From Mercurialis annua (taxonomy: Eukaryota; Streptophyta; Magnoliopsida; Malpighiales; Euphorbiaceae): a stretch of DNA of 64,000 bases. The DNA is taken from NCBI RefSeq assembly GCF_937616625.2, contig NC_065571.1, positions 3,722,501 through 3,786,500 on the forward strand. The letters are read 5' to 3'. This document shows positions 43,841 to 53,992 of this stretch, in pieces. Below the pieces are notes generated by a model. The model was given only the letters and a program-made list of their open reading frames with translations. It did no database searches and was not told the origin of the DNA. The translations under genes and the position numbers were made by a program. Within the stretch, counting starts at the first letter, position 1, and every line of letters starts with the position of its first letter.

Positions 43841-45391
43841 CAAAATTTGAAGACCATGCTCAAGAGACAACCACCCAACAAGAAGATGAAAACCTTGATG
43901 CCATAGATAATCTAGATAGAAAGTCCAAATTGATGGTCTCAATCACTTATGAATTTTTGCTCCAAAATTTGCCACCATATAGGCCCCATTTCATGGCTCC
44001 CCATTTCATGGTGCTTTCAAGAATTGCAAGGAGCCAGCTCTTGAAATCCTGGAATATAGAAAATGTAGTGTTCCCTCATTTGCCACATGTTCACAATTAC
44101 TGAAGGAAAATCTTATGACAATTTGCTGTTGCTTCATGAAATCAGAAAGGGACACAAATATTCATTTGCGCTACATTTGATCAAAAATGAACTGTTTTCA
44201 TGTCAATTTAGTGTCAAGTTTTTGATTGTATACAGGTTTTTACACTGGCAAATGTAACATCAATTCTTGTCAAGCTCATGCTAATTAATTAAGATTGTCA
44301 ATTGATTTTAAACCATAAACTAACTTGAAAATAATTTGATCTTGTTTTTTATATTTTAGAGATGTTGGTTTTTATATTAGCCAGCAATATTATTGGACTA
44401 TATTTAATGAAAGGCAACTTTTTAATTCAGTCACTTGAATCATTTTATTGATAAATTTTATAAGTTTGGAAGACATAAAATTTTAATTCAAGAAAGTTAT
44501 ATTTTCCTACGATTCACTAGTTTATGTTAGTTTTATAGTGAATTTGAAAGAACAAAAATAATAGTGCCTTGTGTACAGTGAAATCTCATAATTTTTTCAA
44601 AAAAAAAACATATATGTGAGTTTATATTGTTGAACACAATAACCAAAAAAAAAATGAATTCTAGATACCTATTTACGAGTGAATAAGGAAACATTTCCTT
44701 ACCAAGCCACAACACGCGTCGTTTGTTCGGTCGATTGGATGATTTGATTCTACTTGCATAGAGAGAGAGTCACGAAACGTTTTAAAGAAAACAATCAAAT
44801 ACACAACTCTGCTGAAAATCTTATTGGTTCATGTGTTTTTTATTAACAGTTCAAGGATATCATTGTTTGATAATTTTTAAAAATACCCATTTAAAATAGA
44901 GTTTTCATGGTTTGATTCTTGATATTTGATCCTATACTATAAAATAAGCATTTAATTTTGCTATTTTGTGCTACAACATTGGCACTTTGTAAAGCGCTAT
45001 CCAGTCACAAACCCGTTGATATAGGTTTTATTGTATAAACATATTAAAAAAATTCAATTTTTCTCTCCATGAAACAAAAGAAAATCAAGAAATCAAGATG
45101 ACTTTTTAAAATTATTTTAATCTTTTTGAAAACTGTCTGTTATGTTTAATTTGAGTGGGACTTTCCTTTGTCAAGTTGCTATCATTTGCCACAAAAATGT
45201 TATTAAGAGGTCAAAAACAATAAACATTGGAAGCTCTTTCAATGGTGTTCTATACCATCCAAGTGGATGTCACAATCTTTGTATATCAATTGTCTCCACA
45301 AAATTTTCATAAAAATTTAGGAAAAATATTAGTTATTTCCTTATTTACCAAGAAAGCGCGGCATGGCCTCAACATCTCACACCATTGAAAA
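43841..45391. other. Intergenic, no gene recognised
   Basis: 43850-44110 has a less AT-rich, coding-like texture (gacaaccacccaacaagaag, then caaaatttgccaccatatag) but no sustained frame. The remainder is AT-rich. Confidence 0.45.
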
Positions 45392-45585
45392 TACTCCCTC
45401 CGTCCCAATAGAGTTGTCCACTTTGCCTTTATCACATAGTTTAAGAAAATCAATTATTACATATGAATTTTATAAAATTTTCTTTACTTTTCTTGTCATG
45501 CCCCTATTTAATATAGGGTCCACTAGCAAATTACTCACTAGTAGATTTTGAAGAGGGTTAATAAAGGAAAATTGAGTGTAAAAAG

Positions 45586-45818
45586 TATTAGAAAAGAATC
45601 TTTGTAATTTTATTAACTCAGCAACTAAATTACAAAGAAGCATAGCTCAGCTTATATAGCAGTACAAAGTAACTGCCATGTTACATGTGGCAGGAGCTGA
45701 TTAGCTAACAGAGAAGAATAAGAAAATACACGAGGTAATTGCTGACTCTAACTAACTCTGACATACACTAACTGCCTTGGAGAGTAAGGAATCAGCTGAG
45801 GTTGCACATACACTAAGA
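45586..45818 (-). repeat. 3' LTR of the copia element
   Basis: 233 bp, identical to the other LTR. On the minus strand it follows the polypurine tract and the gag-pol stop codon. Confidence 0.9.
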
Positions 45819-45825
45819 TCCCCCC

Positions 45826-48800
45826 TCAAACTGGAGCATACAAATTTTGTAGATTCAGTTTGGAAGCAGCTGAGATGAACAAAGCAGGTGGTAATGCTTT
45901 AGTTAAACAATCAGCAAGCTGCATTGTTGTAGAAACAGGAAGGAGTGTAACAATGCCATGTTGAATCTTCTCACGAATTATATGGCAGTCAATCTCAATG
46001 TGCTTTGTACGTTCATGGAAAACTGGATTGTGAGCCAGTTGTATGGCTGACTGATTGTCACAAAAAATCAGGGCTGGTTGCATTGAGGGCAACTGTAGGT
46101 CTGCTAACAGATAAAACAACCACTGGACTTCACATGTAAGTGATGCCAAAGCTCGGTATTCTGCCTCTGAAGAAGATTTGGAAACTGTAGATTGTTTCTT
46201 GGACTTCCAGGATATGAGAGAATCACCAAGAAAGATACAATAACCAGAGATAGACTTTCTGCTATCTATACAGGTTGCCCAATCACTATCTGAGAAGCTC
46301 TTAATTTTCATTGATCCAGTAGCAGGATAAAAAAGGCCTGTGCCAGGTGAGCCTTTAAGATACCTAAGGAGTCTGTGAGCTGCAGCAAGATGTTTCTCAG
46401 TAGGTTTGTCAAGAAATTGGGATAGTTGCTGGATAGCAAAAGTTATATCTGGTCTAGTGTTAACCAAATAAACTAACTTGCCAACTAACTGCCTGTAAGA
46501 AGTGCAATCTGAAAGCAGAGGACTATCAGTAGCAGAAAGTTTGGTGGAGTTGATCATTGGAGTACTGACTGGTTTGGAATTAATGAAACCAGTGTCTTGA
46601 AGGAGGTCAAGAACATATTTTCTTTGACAAAGATTAATCCCATGAGATGTTCTTGCAACTTCTAATCCAAGAAAGAACTTTAGAGGTCCCAAATCCTTGA
46701 TGCAGAACTTGGAATGTAAAAACTGCTTTACTGAATTGACTTCTTCCATAGAGTTACTTGCTAATATGACATCATCAACATATATTAGTAAGGCTATGAA
46801 AGATTGAGATGACCTTTTGATGTAGAGAGATGGATCTGCTGCGGCATTTTTAAATCCTTGAGAATGAAGAGCTGTGGTGAGTTTAGCATGCCATTGCCTA
46901 CTGGCTTGCTTAAGGCCATATAGAGACTTATGAAGTCTGCAGGCTTTTGTTTTTGGATCAGACACAATAAGTCCAGGAGGAATTGTCATGAAAACTTCTT
47001 CATTTAAGTCCCCATGCAGGAAAGCATTATTAATGTCTAGCTGTTGAAGAAACCAATTTTGCTGTGCTGCTACTGCTAGCAAAGTTCTGATTGTGGTCAT
47101 CTTAGCCACTGGAGAAAATGTCTCAAGATAGTCTAGACCCTCCTGTTGGTTGAACCCTTTGGCAACTAAACGAGCCTTGCATCTCTCAAGACTGCCATCA
47201 GCTTTATATTTCACTTTGAAGACCCATTTACAGCCTATAGGTCTCTTGTGGCTTGGAGTATCAACAACTGTCCAAGTTTGATTTGTTGCAAGAGCTTGTA
47301 ATTCTGTATTAATGGCATCAATCCAGCATTGATGCTGTATGGCTTCAGTATATGAAGAAGGTTCAACTGGATTGGAAATATTTAGAGCAAAGGCTTTATG
47401 AGTAGGAGAAAGCCTGTGATAAGATATCACATTGGCAAGGCAGTGTGGTGAAGTTGTTTTGCTAGGTAAAGTACATTGGTAATCTTGAAGGTAATGAGGT
47501 GCTACTTTTTGTCTGGTGGATTTTCTGAGAGCTGGAAAGTCAGATTCCTGAAATATATTGTCAGGAGAATGAAAAGAATTGGTTGGTGGTGAAGAGGGGT
47601 TGGTGAAAGAATGAGGTGTGGGAACAGAAATAGGATCAAGAGTAGGTAAATTTGGTGATATGAGAGGGGTGGTAGATGGTGAAGGTGGAGTAGAGAAGGG
47701 AAATATGAATTCATAGAATTTCACATTTCTGGAAATGAACACTTGCCTTGTTTCTAGATTGTAAAGTCTGTATCCTTTTGTAGAAGAAGGATATCCCAGA
47801 AAAACAGTCTTAGTAGCTTTAGAATGGAACTTTGTTGGCCTTTGAATGTCTGTAGTACTGGCATAAGCCAGGCAACCAAAAACCTTCAGATTGTCATAAG
47901 TAGGCACCTGTTCATAGAGTATTTGAAAAGGTGTCTTTTGCTGCAGAACAGGTGATGGGATCCTGTTTATTAGATATACAGCATGATGTACACAATCTGA
48001 CCAGAAGGAAATTGAGAGAGAAGCCTGAAATTTCAAAGCTCTTGCCACATTTAATATGTGTTGATGCTTCCTCTCAACAAGTCCATTCTGTTGAGGAGTA
48101 TAAACACATGAAGTCTGGTGTATTACTCCTTTTGAATTGAAGAAATTATGCATAGCAAACTCAGCTCCATTGTCTGTACGAATAACTTTGATTGTGGCAG
48201 AAAACTGTGTCTCAACAAACTGGAAAAAATTTTCAATAATTTTCCTGGTTTCTGCTTTGGATTTCATGAGAAAAACCCAAGTGTATCTGCTATAATCATC
48301 AACCACTGTTAGAAAATACTTGTGTCCATACATGGATGATTGAGAAGTTGGACCCCAAATATCCATGTGGACTAAAGCAAAACAATTATGAGTAGTAGAT
48401 GTGCTCAAAGGAAAAGACAATTTCTTTTGTCTAGAAAAATGGCAAATATCACAGTTTGTTACATGCACTGGACACTGAATAGAAGGGTTTACAGATTGTA
48501 AAAGCCTTATTCTAGAATTAGAAAGATGACCAAGTCTAAAATGCCAAAGAGTATTAGCATTAATACTGGAAATAACAGAAGAACAACAGGTTTTATTTGA
48601 AAAAGAAGGAGCATCACTATCAGTTGCAATAGGAGCTAGATGATAAAGCCCAGCTATTTTCTTAGCTAAGCCAATCTTCTTCCAGGTGGTGAGTTCCTGA
48701 ATAAGACAATTATCAGTGTGGAGTAACAAGAAGTAATTGGGATCATCAGTTATCTTACTAGCAGAGATAAGATTAAACTGAAAATGTGGAACAAAGAGTG

Positions 48801-50223
48801 CATTTTTAAGTATGAGTTTTGAATAAACTGTGACAGTTCCAATATGTGTTACTGGTACTTGATTTTTGTTTGGAAGGTTTATAAAGACACCACTAATAGG
48901 TTTGTAATCAGTGAAATGGTCTAAAGAGCATACTATATGATCAGTAGCTCCAGTATCGATTAACCAATCAGTTTGAGTGAACTTAGCAGATAATAAGCAA
49001 GTATGAGCCATACCTGAACAGCTTGGCTGTGAAGCAAAGGATGCAGAAGCATTATTAGCATGAGCAATATGAGGATTGGAATTGAGCAGTGGAGCAGCGG
49101 ATGAATCATTCTTTTGCTGTAGCATGGCTAAAAGTTGGGAGCATTGCTCAGGAGTAAATGGAAACATAGGAGTTGTAGCAGCAGCAACAGGAGCAGAGGT
49201 GTTGTTATTGTTCCATTTTCCAGAACCAGAAGCAGTAAGATCATTGGAATGATCATAAGTATCATGATATTCATCATGAAATTCAGAATCAACTTGATTG
49301 GCATGACTGGGAGTCTTAAATTTTGCGAAGAAACCTGGAGGATATCCATGCTTCTTATAACATCTATCAATTGTATGATTTGTTTGTCCACAGTGAGAAC
49401 ATAACATTGGCTTCTTAAATTGTGGAGGAAAAAATTTCCTTTGAAAACCAGAATTCACTTTGCTATAGCAAGCATTGTGATCAGAACTTGAACCTTGTGC
49501 AGCAAAAGCATTAATATCTCCAGAATCAATATTATCAGCTTTGGATGGACTAAACTGTCTCTCATGTCTCAAGGCCATAGAAAAGGCTTTATTTATTGGA
49601 GGTAAAGGTTCAAGGAGTAAGATATGAGATCTAACACTCTCAAAATTTTCATTCAATCCCTTAATAAACCTAATCACATAGTCATTATCCTGATATCTTT
49701 TAATCACATCATAACCACCACAGTTACAGCTTGGAATGCAAGAGCAACTAGGTATAGGTCTAAAATTGGTAAATTCATCCCACAAAATCTTCAGATTTGT
49801 ATAGTACTCTGAAATAGACATGTTATTCTGTTTTAAAACACAAATTTCATACTGTAAATCTGCAATTCTATCAGCATCTCCTTGAGAAAACCTTTCTCTA
49901 AGATTATCCCAAATTTCTAGTGCAAAGTTGAGAAAACTTACACTTTGTGCAATAGATGGAGTCAAAGCTCTGTAAATCCAAGAAATCACCATATTATTAC
50001 ACCTCTCCCAAGCTTCATAATTTCTGTCATCATGTTTAGGTATAGGAATAGATCCATCAACAAATTTCAACTTATTCTTCGATAATAAGGCCATTCTCAT
50101 AGCTCTGCTCCATGTGTGATAATTCGTAGGGTTTAATTGCATTGTAACAAGCATTGTAGAGGGATTTTCACTGGGATGAAGATAATAAGGACTTGAAACT
50201 GATTCTTCAAAGTTAACTGCCAT
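45826..50223 (-). CDS. Copia gag-pol polyprotein
   Basis: 1465 residues from ATG 50223 (MAVNFEESVS), a single frame with no stops. Gag (UBN2-like) occupies about 1-290 with the zinc knuckle CSHCGQTNHTIDRC at 275-288. The aspartic protease motif WLIDTGATDHI is near 420-430. The pre-integrase His/Cys segment includes WHFRLGHLSNSR, and the integrase core has DYSRYTWVF, IRTDNGAEF and ERKHQHILN. Reverse transcriptase carries WVFKVKYKADGSLERCKARL, LDINNAFLHGDL and the catalytic YVDD (YVDDVILAS). RNase H has SDSDWATC, SSSEAEYRAL and a final FCDNQSAIQLAHNP. Order protease-integrase-RT-RNase H defines Ty1/copia. The stop overlaps the polypurine tract. Confidence 0.96.
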   Translation of the reverse strand: MAVNFEESVSSPYYLHPSENPSTMLVTMQLNPTNYHTWSRAMRMALLSKNKLKFVDGSIPIPKHDDRNYEAWERCNNMVISWIYRALTPSIAQSVSFLNFALEIWDNLRERFSQGDADRIADLQYEICVLKQNNMSISEYYTNLKILWDEFTNFRPIPSCSCIPSCNCGGYDVIKRYQDNDYVIRFIKGLNENFESVRSHILLLEPLPPINKAFSMALRHERQFSPSKADNIDSGDINAFAAQGSSSDHNACYSKVNSGFQRKFFPPQFKKPMLCSHCGQTNHTIDRCYKKHGYPPGFFAKFKTPSHANQVDSEFHDEYHDTYDHSNDLTASGSGKWNNNNTSAPVAAATTPMFPFTPEQCSQLLAMLQQKNDSSAAPLLNSNPHIAHANNASASFASQPSCSGMAHTCLLSAKFTQTDWLIDTGATDHIVCSLDHFTDYKPISGVFINLPNKNQVPVTHIGTVTVYSKLILKNALFVPHFQFNLISASKITDDPNYFLLLHTDNCLIQELTTWKKIGLAKKIAGLYHLAPIATDSDAPSFSNKTCCSSVISSINANTLWHFRLGHLSNSRIRLLQSVNPSIQCPVHVTNCDICHFSRQKKLSFPLSTSTTHNCFALVHMDIWGPTSQSSMYGHKYFLTVVDDYSRYTWVFLMKSKAETRKIIENFFQFVETQFSATIKVIRTDNGAEFAMHNFFNSKGVIHQTSCVYTPQQNGLVERKHQHILNVARALKFQASLSISFWSDCVHHAVYLINRIPSPVLQQKTPFQILYEQVPTYDNLKVFGCLAYASTTDIQRPTKFHSKATKTVFLGYPSSTKGYRLYNLETRQVFISRNVKFYEFIFPFSTPPSPSTTPLISPNLPTLDPISVPTPHSFTNPSSPPTNSFHSPDNIFQESDFPALRKSTRQKVAPHYLQDYQCTLPSKTTSPHCLANVISYHRLSPTHKAFALNISNPVEPSSYTEAIQHQCWIDAINTELQALATNQTWTVVDTPSHKRPIGCKWVFKVKYKADGSLERCKARLVAKGFNQQEGLDYLETFSPVAKMTTIRTLLAVAAQQNWFLQQLDINNAFLHGDLNEEVFMTIPPGLIVSDPKTKACRLHKSLYGLKQASRQWHAKLTTALHSQGFKNAAADPSLYIKRSSQSFIALLIYVDDVILASNSMEEVNSVKQFLHSKFCIKDLGPLKFFLGLEVARTSHGINLCQRKYVLDLLQDTGFINSKPVSTPMINSTKLSATDSPLLSDCTSYRQLVGKLVYLVNTRPDITFAIQQLSQFLDKPTEKHLAAAHRLLRYLKGSPGTGLFYPATGSMKIKSFSDSDWATCIDSRKSISGYCIFLGDSLISWKSKKQSTVSKSSSEAEYRALASLTCEVQWLFYLLADLQLPSMQPALIFCDNQSAIQLAHNPVFHERTKHIEIDCHIIREKIQHGIVTLLPVSTTMQLADCLTKALPPALFISAASKLNLQNLYAPV

Positions 50224-50380
50224 TGTTGAGTAACAGAAGCTCAAACAGAGAGCTTGAAAAGAAAAACAGAACAAAGAAGAGAGAAAACAATACTGTTTGG
50301 TTGCTGAGAATCAGAGAGAAAAAGAACAGAGAATCACAAAGAAAAGAAACAAAGAAATCAGAGAAACCGCTCTGATACCA

Positions 50381-50613
50381 TATTAGAAAAGAATCTTTGT
50401 AATTTTATTAACTCAGCAACTAAATTACAAAGAAGCATAGCTCAGCTTATATAGCAGTACAAAGTAACTGCCATGTTACATGTGGCAGGAGCTGATTAGC
50501 TAACAGAGAAGAATAAGAAAATACACGAGGTAATTGCTGACTCTAACTAACTCTGACATACACTAACTGCCTTGGAGAGTAAGGAATCAGCTGAGGTTGC
50601 ACATACACTAAGA
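50381..50613 (-). repeat. 5' LTR of the copia element
   Basis: 233 bp, identical to the left LTR; holds the promoter of the element. The methionine-tRNA primer-binding site follows directly on the minus strand at 50366-50380. Confidence 0.9.
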
Positions 50614-50847
50614 AAAAGTAGTTACTTTTTGAAAGTGGACAAAAATTTTGGAACAAAAATATTTCTCAAAATGGACAACTCTATTGGGACGGAGGGAGTA
50701 ATATTCAATGAATAAACAAAGAAAATGTATGAATATTTTGTCTTTAGATTTTTTTTTTTGAGAGAATTGTCTTTAAAATTTTATCTTCGTAAAGTATATG
50801 CTGTTAATTACTTTCTAAAATTATTGTTTGGGGTCAAAAAAATACTA

Positions 50848-51142
50848 CTCCCTCCGTCCCATTCTAATTGACAAAATATGAAGTTTTTGGTGTCCCATTC
50901 TAATTGACAAAACTAACATAACTGTAATTTTATTCTTTAATTTTCCATCTTTACCCTCATTTAAAACCATGTCTTTTATGAAAAATGGTGAGTATTTAAT
51001 GAAAATTTGACTAATATACTAATAGCATTAATTAGTTCCATTATCAATAGAAGGGTATATAAATAATTTTCTATGTCATTTATTAGCTTGTCTTGGTTAT
51101 TGAAATATAGTTATTTTGTCAATTAGAGTGAGACGGAGGGAG
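50848..51142. mobile_element. Stowaway MITE (295 bp)
   Basis: Ends ctccctccgtcccattctaa and the inverse ttagagtgagacggagggag, flanked by TA at 50846-50847 and 51143-51144. An internal direct repeat of gtcccattctaattgacaaa lies at the left. Only about 150 bp from the previous Stowaway. Confidence 0.85.
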
Positions 51143-51144
51143 TA

Positions 51145-51655
51145 CTTGATTTTTTTAAACATTTAATACTACTTTTTTAAAATAGCAATTTTTGAAGCTT
51201 AAAGGAGTATTATTTTCAACAGCAACAGCAAACACATGTAACATGTTATTAAGTTGCATGCTAAAATGTGGAATTAAATTTTCAAAGGAAAAGATATCAC
51301 AAACTCTTCAAGAAATTCTCAACAATACAATAATATCCTAATACATTTAGATATCTCATACATAAATGAATACGATATTACTAAATATATTGTATTTATT
51401 TATGGGTAAAGAGTCATGGCGGTATTTAAATTTGTGCATTAAAATCAATTAGCACATTTAATCATTTTAATCAATTTTAGACAATATTTTTTATTTTTAT
51501 ATTAGTTAATCTCACATATATAAAATAAACGAGTTTAGTGACCGCGAAGATCCAATTTATTATGTGTCAATTGACTCTAAAAATAATTAGCCTTGTCCTT
51601 AATTGATATAAAAAGTAAATTGTCTTTAATTGATTTAATATGAGTGAGTTTATTA
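51145..51655. other. AT-rich spacer
   Basis: No gene or defined element seen between the Stowaway and hAT-type MITEs. Confidence 0.5.
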
Positions 51656-52073
51656 TAGGGGGTGCAACCGAGTTGAGCTAACTCGCAAGCTACTCGGTAT
51701 TGACTCAAAAAATGCTCGAAACCGACTCGACTCATATCGAGTGGAGCTCGAGTTCGAGCTACTCGAGTTAATTATCGAGTCGAGCTGATGAGCTTGCGAG
51801 CATAATCGAGTTTCGGTTAATTTATCTTTTTACCCTTTTTATTTATATATATTTATAATAGTACCTTTAGTTTAAAATTAAAATATAATTTTTAAATATT
51901 TATATAGATAATCGAGTCGAGTCGAGCTCGAATCTCAATTATTTTATCGAGTTCGAGCTCGAGCTCCCAAAATGAAACTCGATCAAGTTCGAGTTGAGTT
52001 TCGAATTTCAGATTTTAGAGTCGACCTCGAGCTTGACAGTGTTTCGACTCGGCTCGGCTCGGTTACACCCCTA
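51656..52073. mobile_element. hAT-type MITE (418 bp)
   Basis: Ends tagggggtgcaaccgag and the inverse ctcggttacacccccta-like terminus; arms rich in GAGCTCGA words. Perfect 8-bp TSD gtttatta at 51648-51655 and 52074-52081. This is the best-preserved member of the family seen also at 11462, 24921 and 57803. Confidence 0.9.
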
Positions 52074-52081
52074 GTTTATTA

Positions 52082-53992
52082 ATACGGTTGTATAAATTCA
52101 GGGACTTAGATGGTCCTTTATGCAATTGTTTAATGATAAAATAAAACAATGCAGCGTTTGTATGTGATAAGTAACTGAGTCACTATTGTTGGTCAACTTA
52201 AACAATGTAGTGGTTGCTTAATGATGAAGAACTCAAAATACTAACCAAATCTCTATCCCATGGTTGATTCTTCAAGTGGTGAAATTTCATATTTTTTTCT
52301 TAATTAAAATGCTTATGCTTCAGTGAGACTGAATTCACATACCATTAATTTTTATTGTCCCCATAGTGAGATGCTTCAGTGAGAGCCTATACTTAGGTTA
52401 TGTCCTCCACCATACTTGGCTTAGAATTCATACACCATTATTTTCAGGCTCTTCTTATAATAATTTAATTATTTTTTTGTGTTTTTAATTGTAAAATTAA
52501 CTTATATGAGAGTTGTTGATATCATGATCTGGATCTAGATAAGGATTTTGGAAAAATGGATATTATAAATTACTGAAAATGGCTAAGTAGGTTCTTTATT
52601 AGCTAACCCCATGCTCGGTATTATAAAATAATTTCCATTGTTCCTTATAAATATGTTGAAATGCTCAATTTATTGTTTGGTGTTTTTAATAGAAAAATGT
52701 GTTCCAACTTCAAGGACCTTCATATAAAAAAAAGTATAATCAATTTAAGATAAATAAATTTAAAAAATAAATTTAACAGCATGATCCATTGATTTTATAA
52801 ATCATAATAATTATATTTATAAAGTAAATAAAAGAAGTTAAAACACTTAATTGATATAGATAAAATATTTTTAAATTTCTTGTTTTTTATGATAAACTAT
52901 ATATAGTTAAAAAAATTCTAAACTTTTAAAATATTATCTATTTCATTTTAAAATATTCTTTGAATTATATTTTATTTTAATTAAACTCTTTATTTTCTAT
53001 TTAATTCTCAAATATAATTGTTGTAACTTATAAAATTAAAGAAATAAACTGTTCTTTCAAAAAAAACTATTAAAATCATTTCTTATAAGACACTGAGTTA
53101 TGTTTTATTTTAATTAAACTCTTTATTTTCTGTTTAATTCTCGAACATAATTGTTGTAACTTATAAAATTAAAGAAATAAACTGTTAAAATCATTTCTTA
53201 TAATTATAATTGTGAAAATATAAGGAAATTCCCAACAAAGAAGTATTCATAATTTTATGTGAACTCCAACAAAGAAGTATTGGAATATCTTTTTAGGCCA
53301 AGTTAAGTTTTCAGGTAAAGCACTTCCATTGGCAACTTAGTTATGACTTCTATAAAATGAATTTTAGACTTCAAACTCAAGGTCACTCAAAGTTCCAATC
53401 TAAAAAAAAAATATTTACATTTCACCTAAGTTTAAGACAACATTCAAGTTCTATTTTTTATACGGTTCATAAAATTTTTTAAATGACTTTCAACTATAAA
53501 ACAATATTTTTAAATTTTACATTAAGACTAATTCTCATTCGAACTGTATAGATTTTTTTACGGAAAGCAAGCACTGAACTCCAAATTTTAAACTGACAGT
53601 TTTAATCCGCGATAGAGGAACCTCACCCCGCATTCTTTTTCCCTACTTGAAAGCTTTTTACCTATCAACCACAGTTAAAAAAACACAGGCAAATAGGCCA
53701 TATCAAGAACACTTGTTGAATATGTTAAATTGTTGCACACACACACAACAATAGAAACAAACTAGCAAACAAAAAACATTGAAAATAACACCCAACAAAA
53801 CTCTTCCCTACACCTTCATCCCCTCTCTACTTCTAAACAAGAGAAAAATGATCCCTTTTCTGTTCCTCTACAACCGGGCACACCATTTCTCTAACCTCAG
53901 CCAGCCAGATTAAAACTTTAATCATTTTACCAAGGACCCAGATTGTGTGTCAAACATTAGAACTAAGAGCAAGTGTAAGTGAGAGATGTGGG
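52082..53992. other. Intergenic and promoter region of the PP2C gene
   Basis: AT-rich. Holds the tandem duplication at 52963-53201 and, from about 53750, a C-rich leader-like stretch (ctcttccctacaccttcatc) that is probably the PP2C 5' UTR. Confidence 0.5.
52963..53201. repeat. Tandem duplication of about 130 bp
   Basis: Two copies of a block with attttaattaaactctttat, ataattgttgtaacttataa and aaatcatttcttataa start at about 52963 and 53097. The first copy has a short extra (ctttcaaaaaaaactatt). They differ at only a few positions otherwise, so the duplication is recent. Confidence 0.75.

Larger units (their letters stand above)
45586..50613 (-). mobile_element. Complete Ty1/copia LTR retrotransposon, minus strand (5.0 kb)
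   Basis: Two 233-bp LTRs (45586-45818 and 50381-50613) appear identical base for base. TSD aaaag at 45581-45585 and 50614-50618. The primer-binding site (tggtatcagagcggt on the minus strand, 50366-50380) is complementary to initiator methionine tRNA. A polypurine tract (gaggggggat) abuts the 3' LTR. The LTR ends are TCTTAG...CTAATA by this reading, not the usual TG...CA. One uninterrupted gag-pol frame lies inside. Everything needed for movement seems present. Confidence 0.93.
45394..50698. mobile_element. Stowaway MITE split by a copia element
   Basis: Outer ends are ctccctccgtcccaatagag and its exact inverse, flanked by TA at 45392-45393 and 50699-50700. Without the copia insertion and its extra TSD copy the MITE is about 272 bp. 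The perfect terminal repeats extend for about 27 bp (to gttgtcca). Confidence 0.88.

Noticed and set aside
49128..49404. Open frames on both strands inside the copia gag region
   Set aside because: Shadow frames of the real gag-pol frame.
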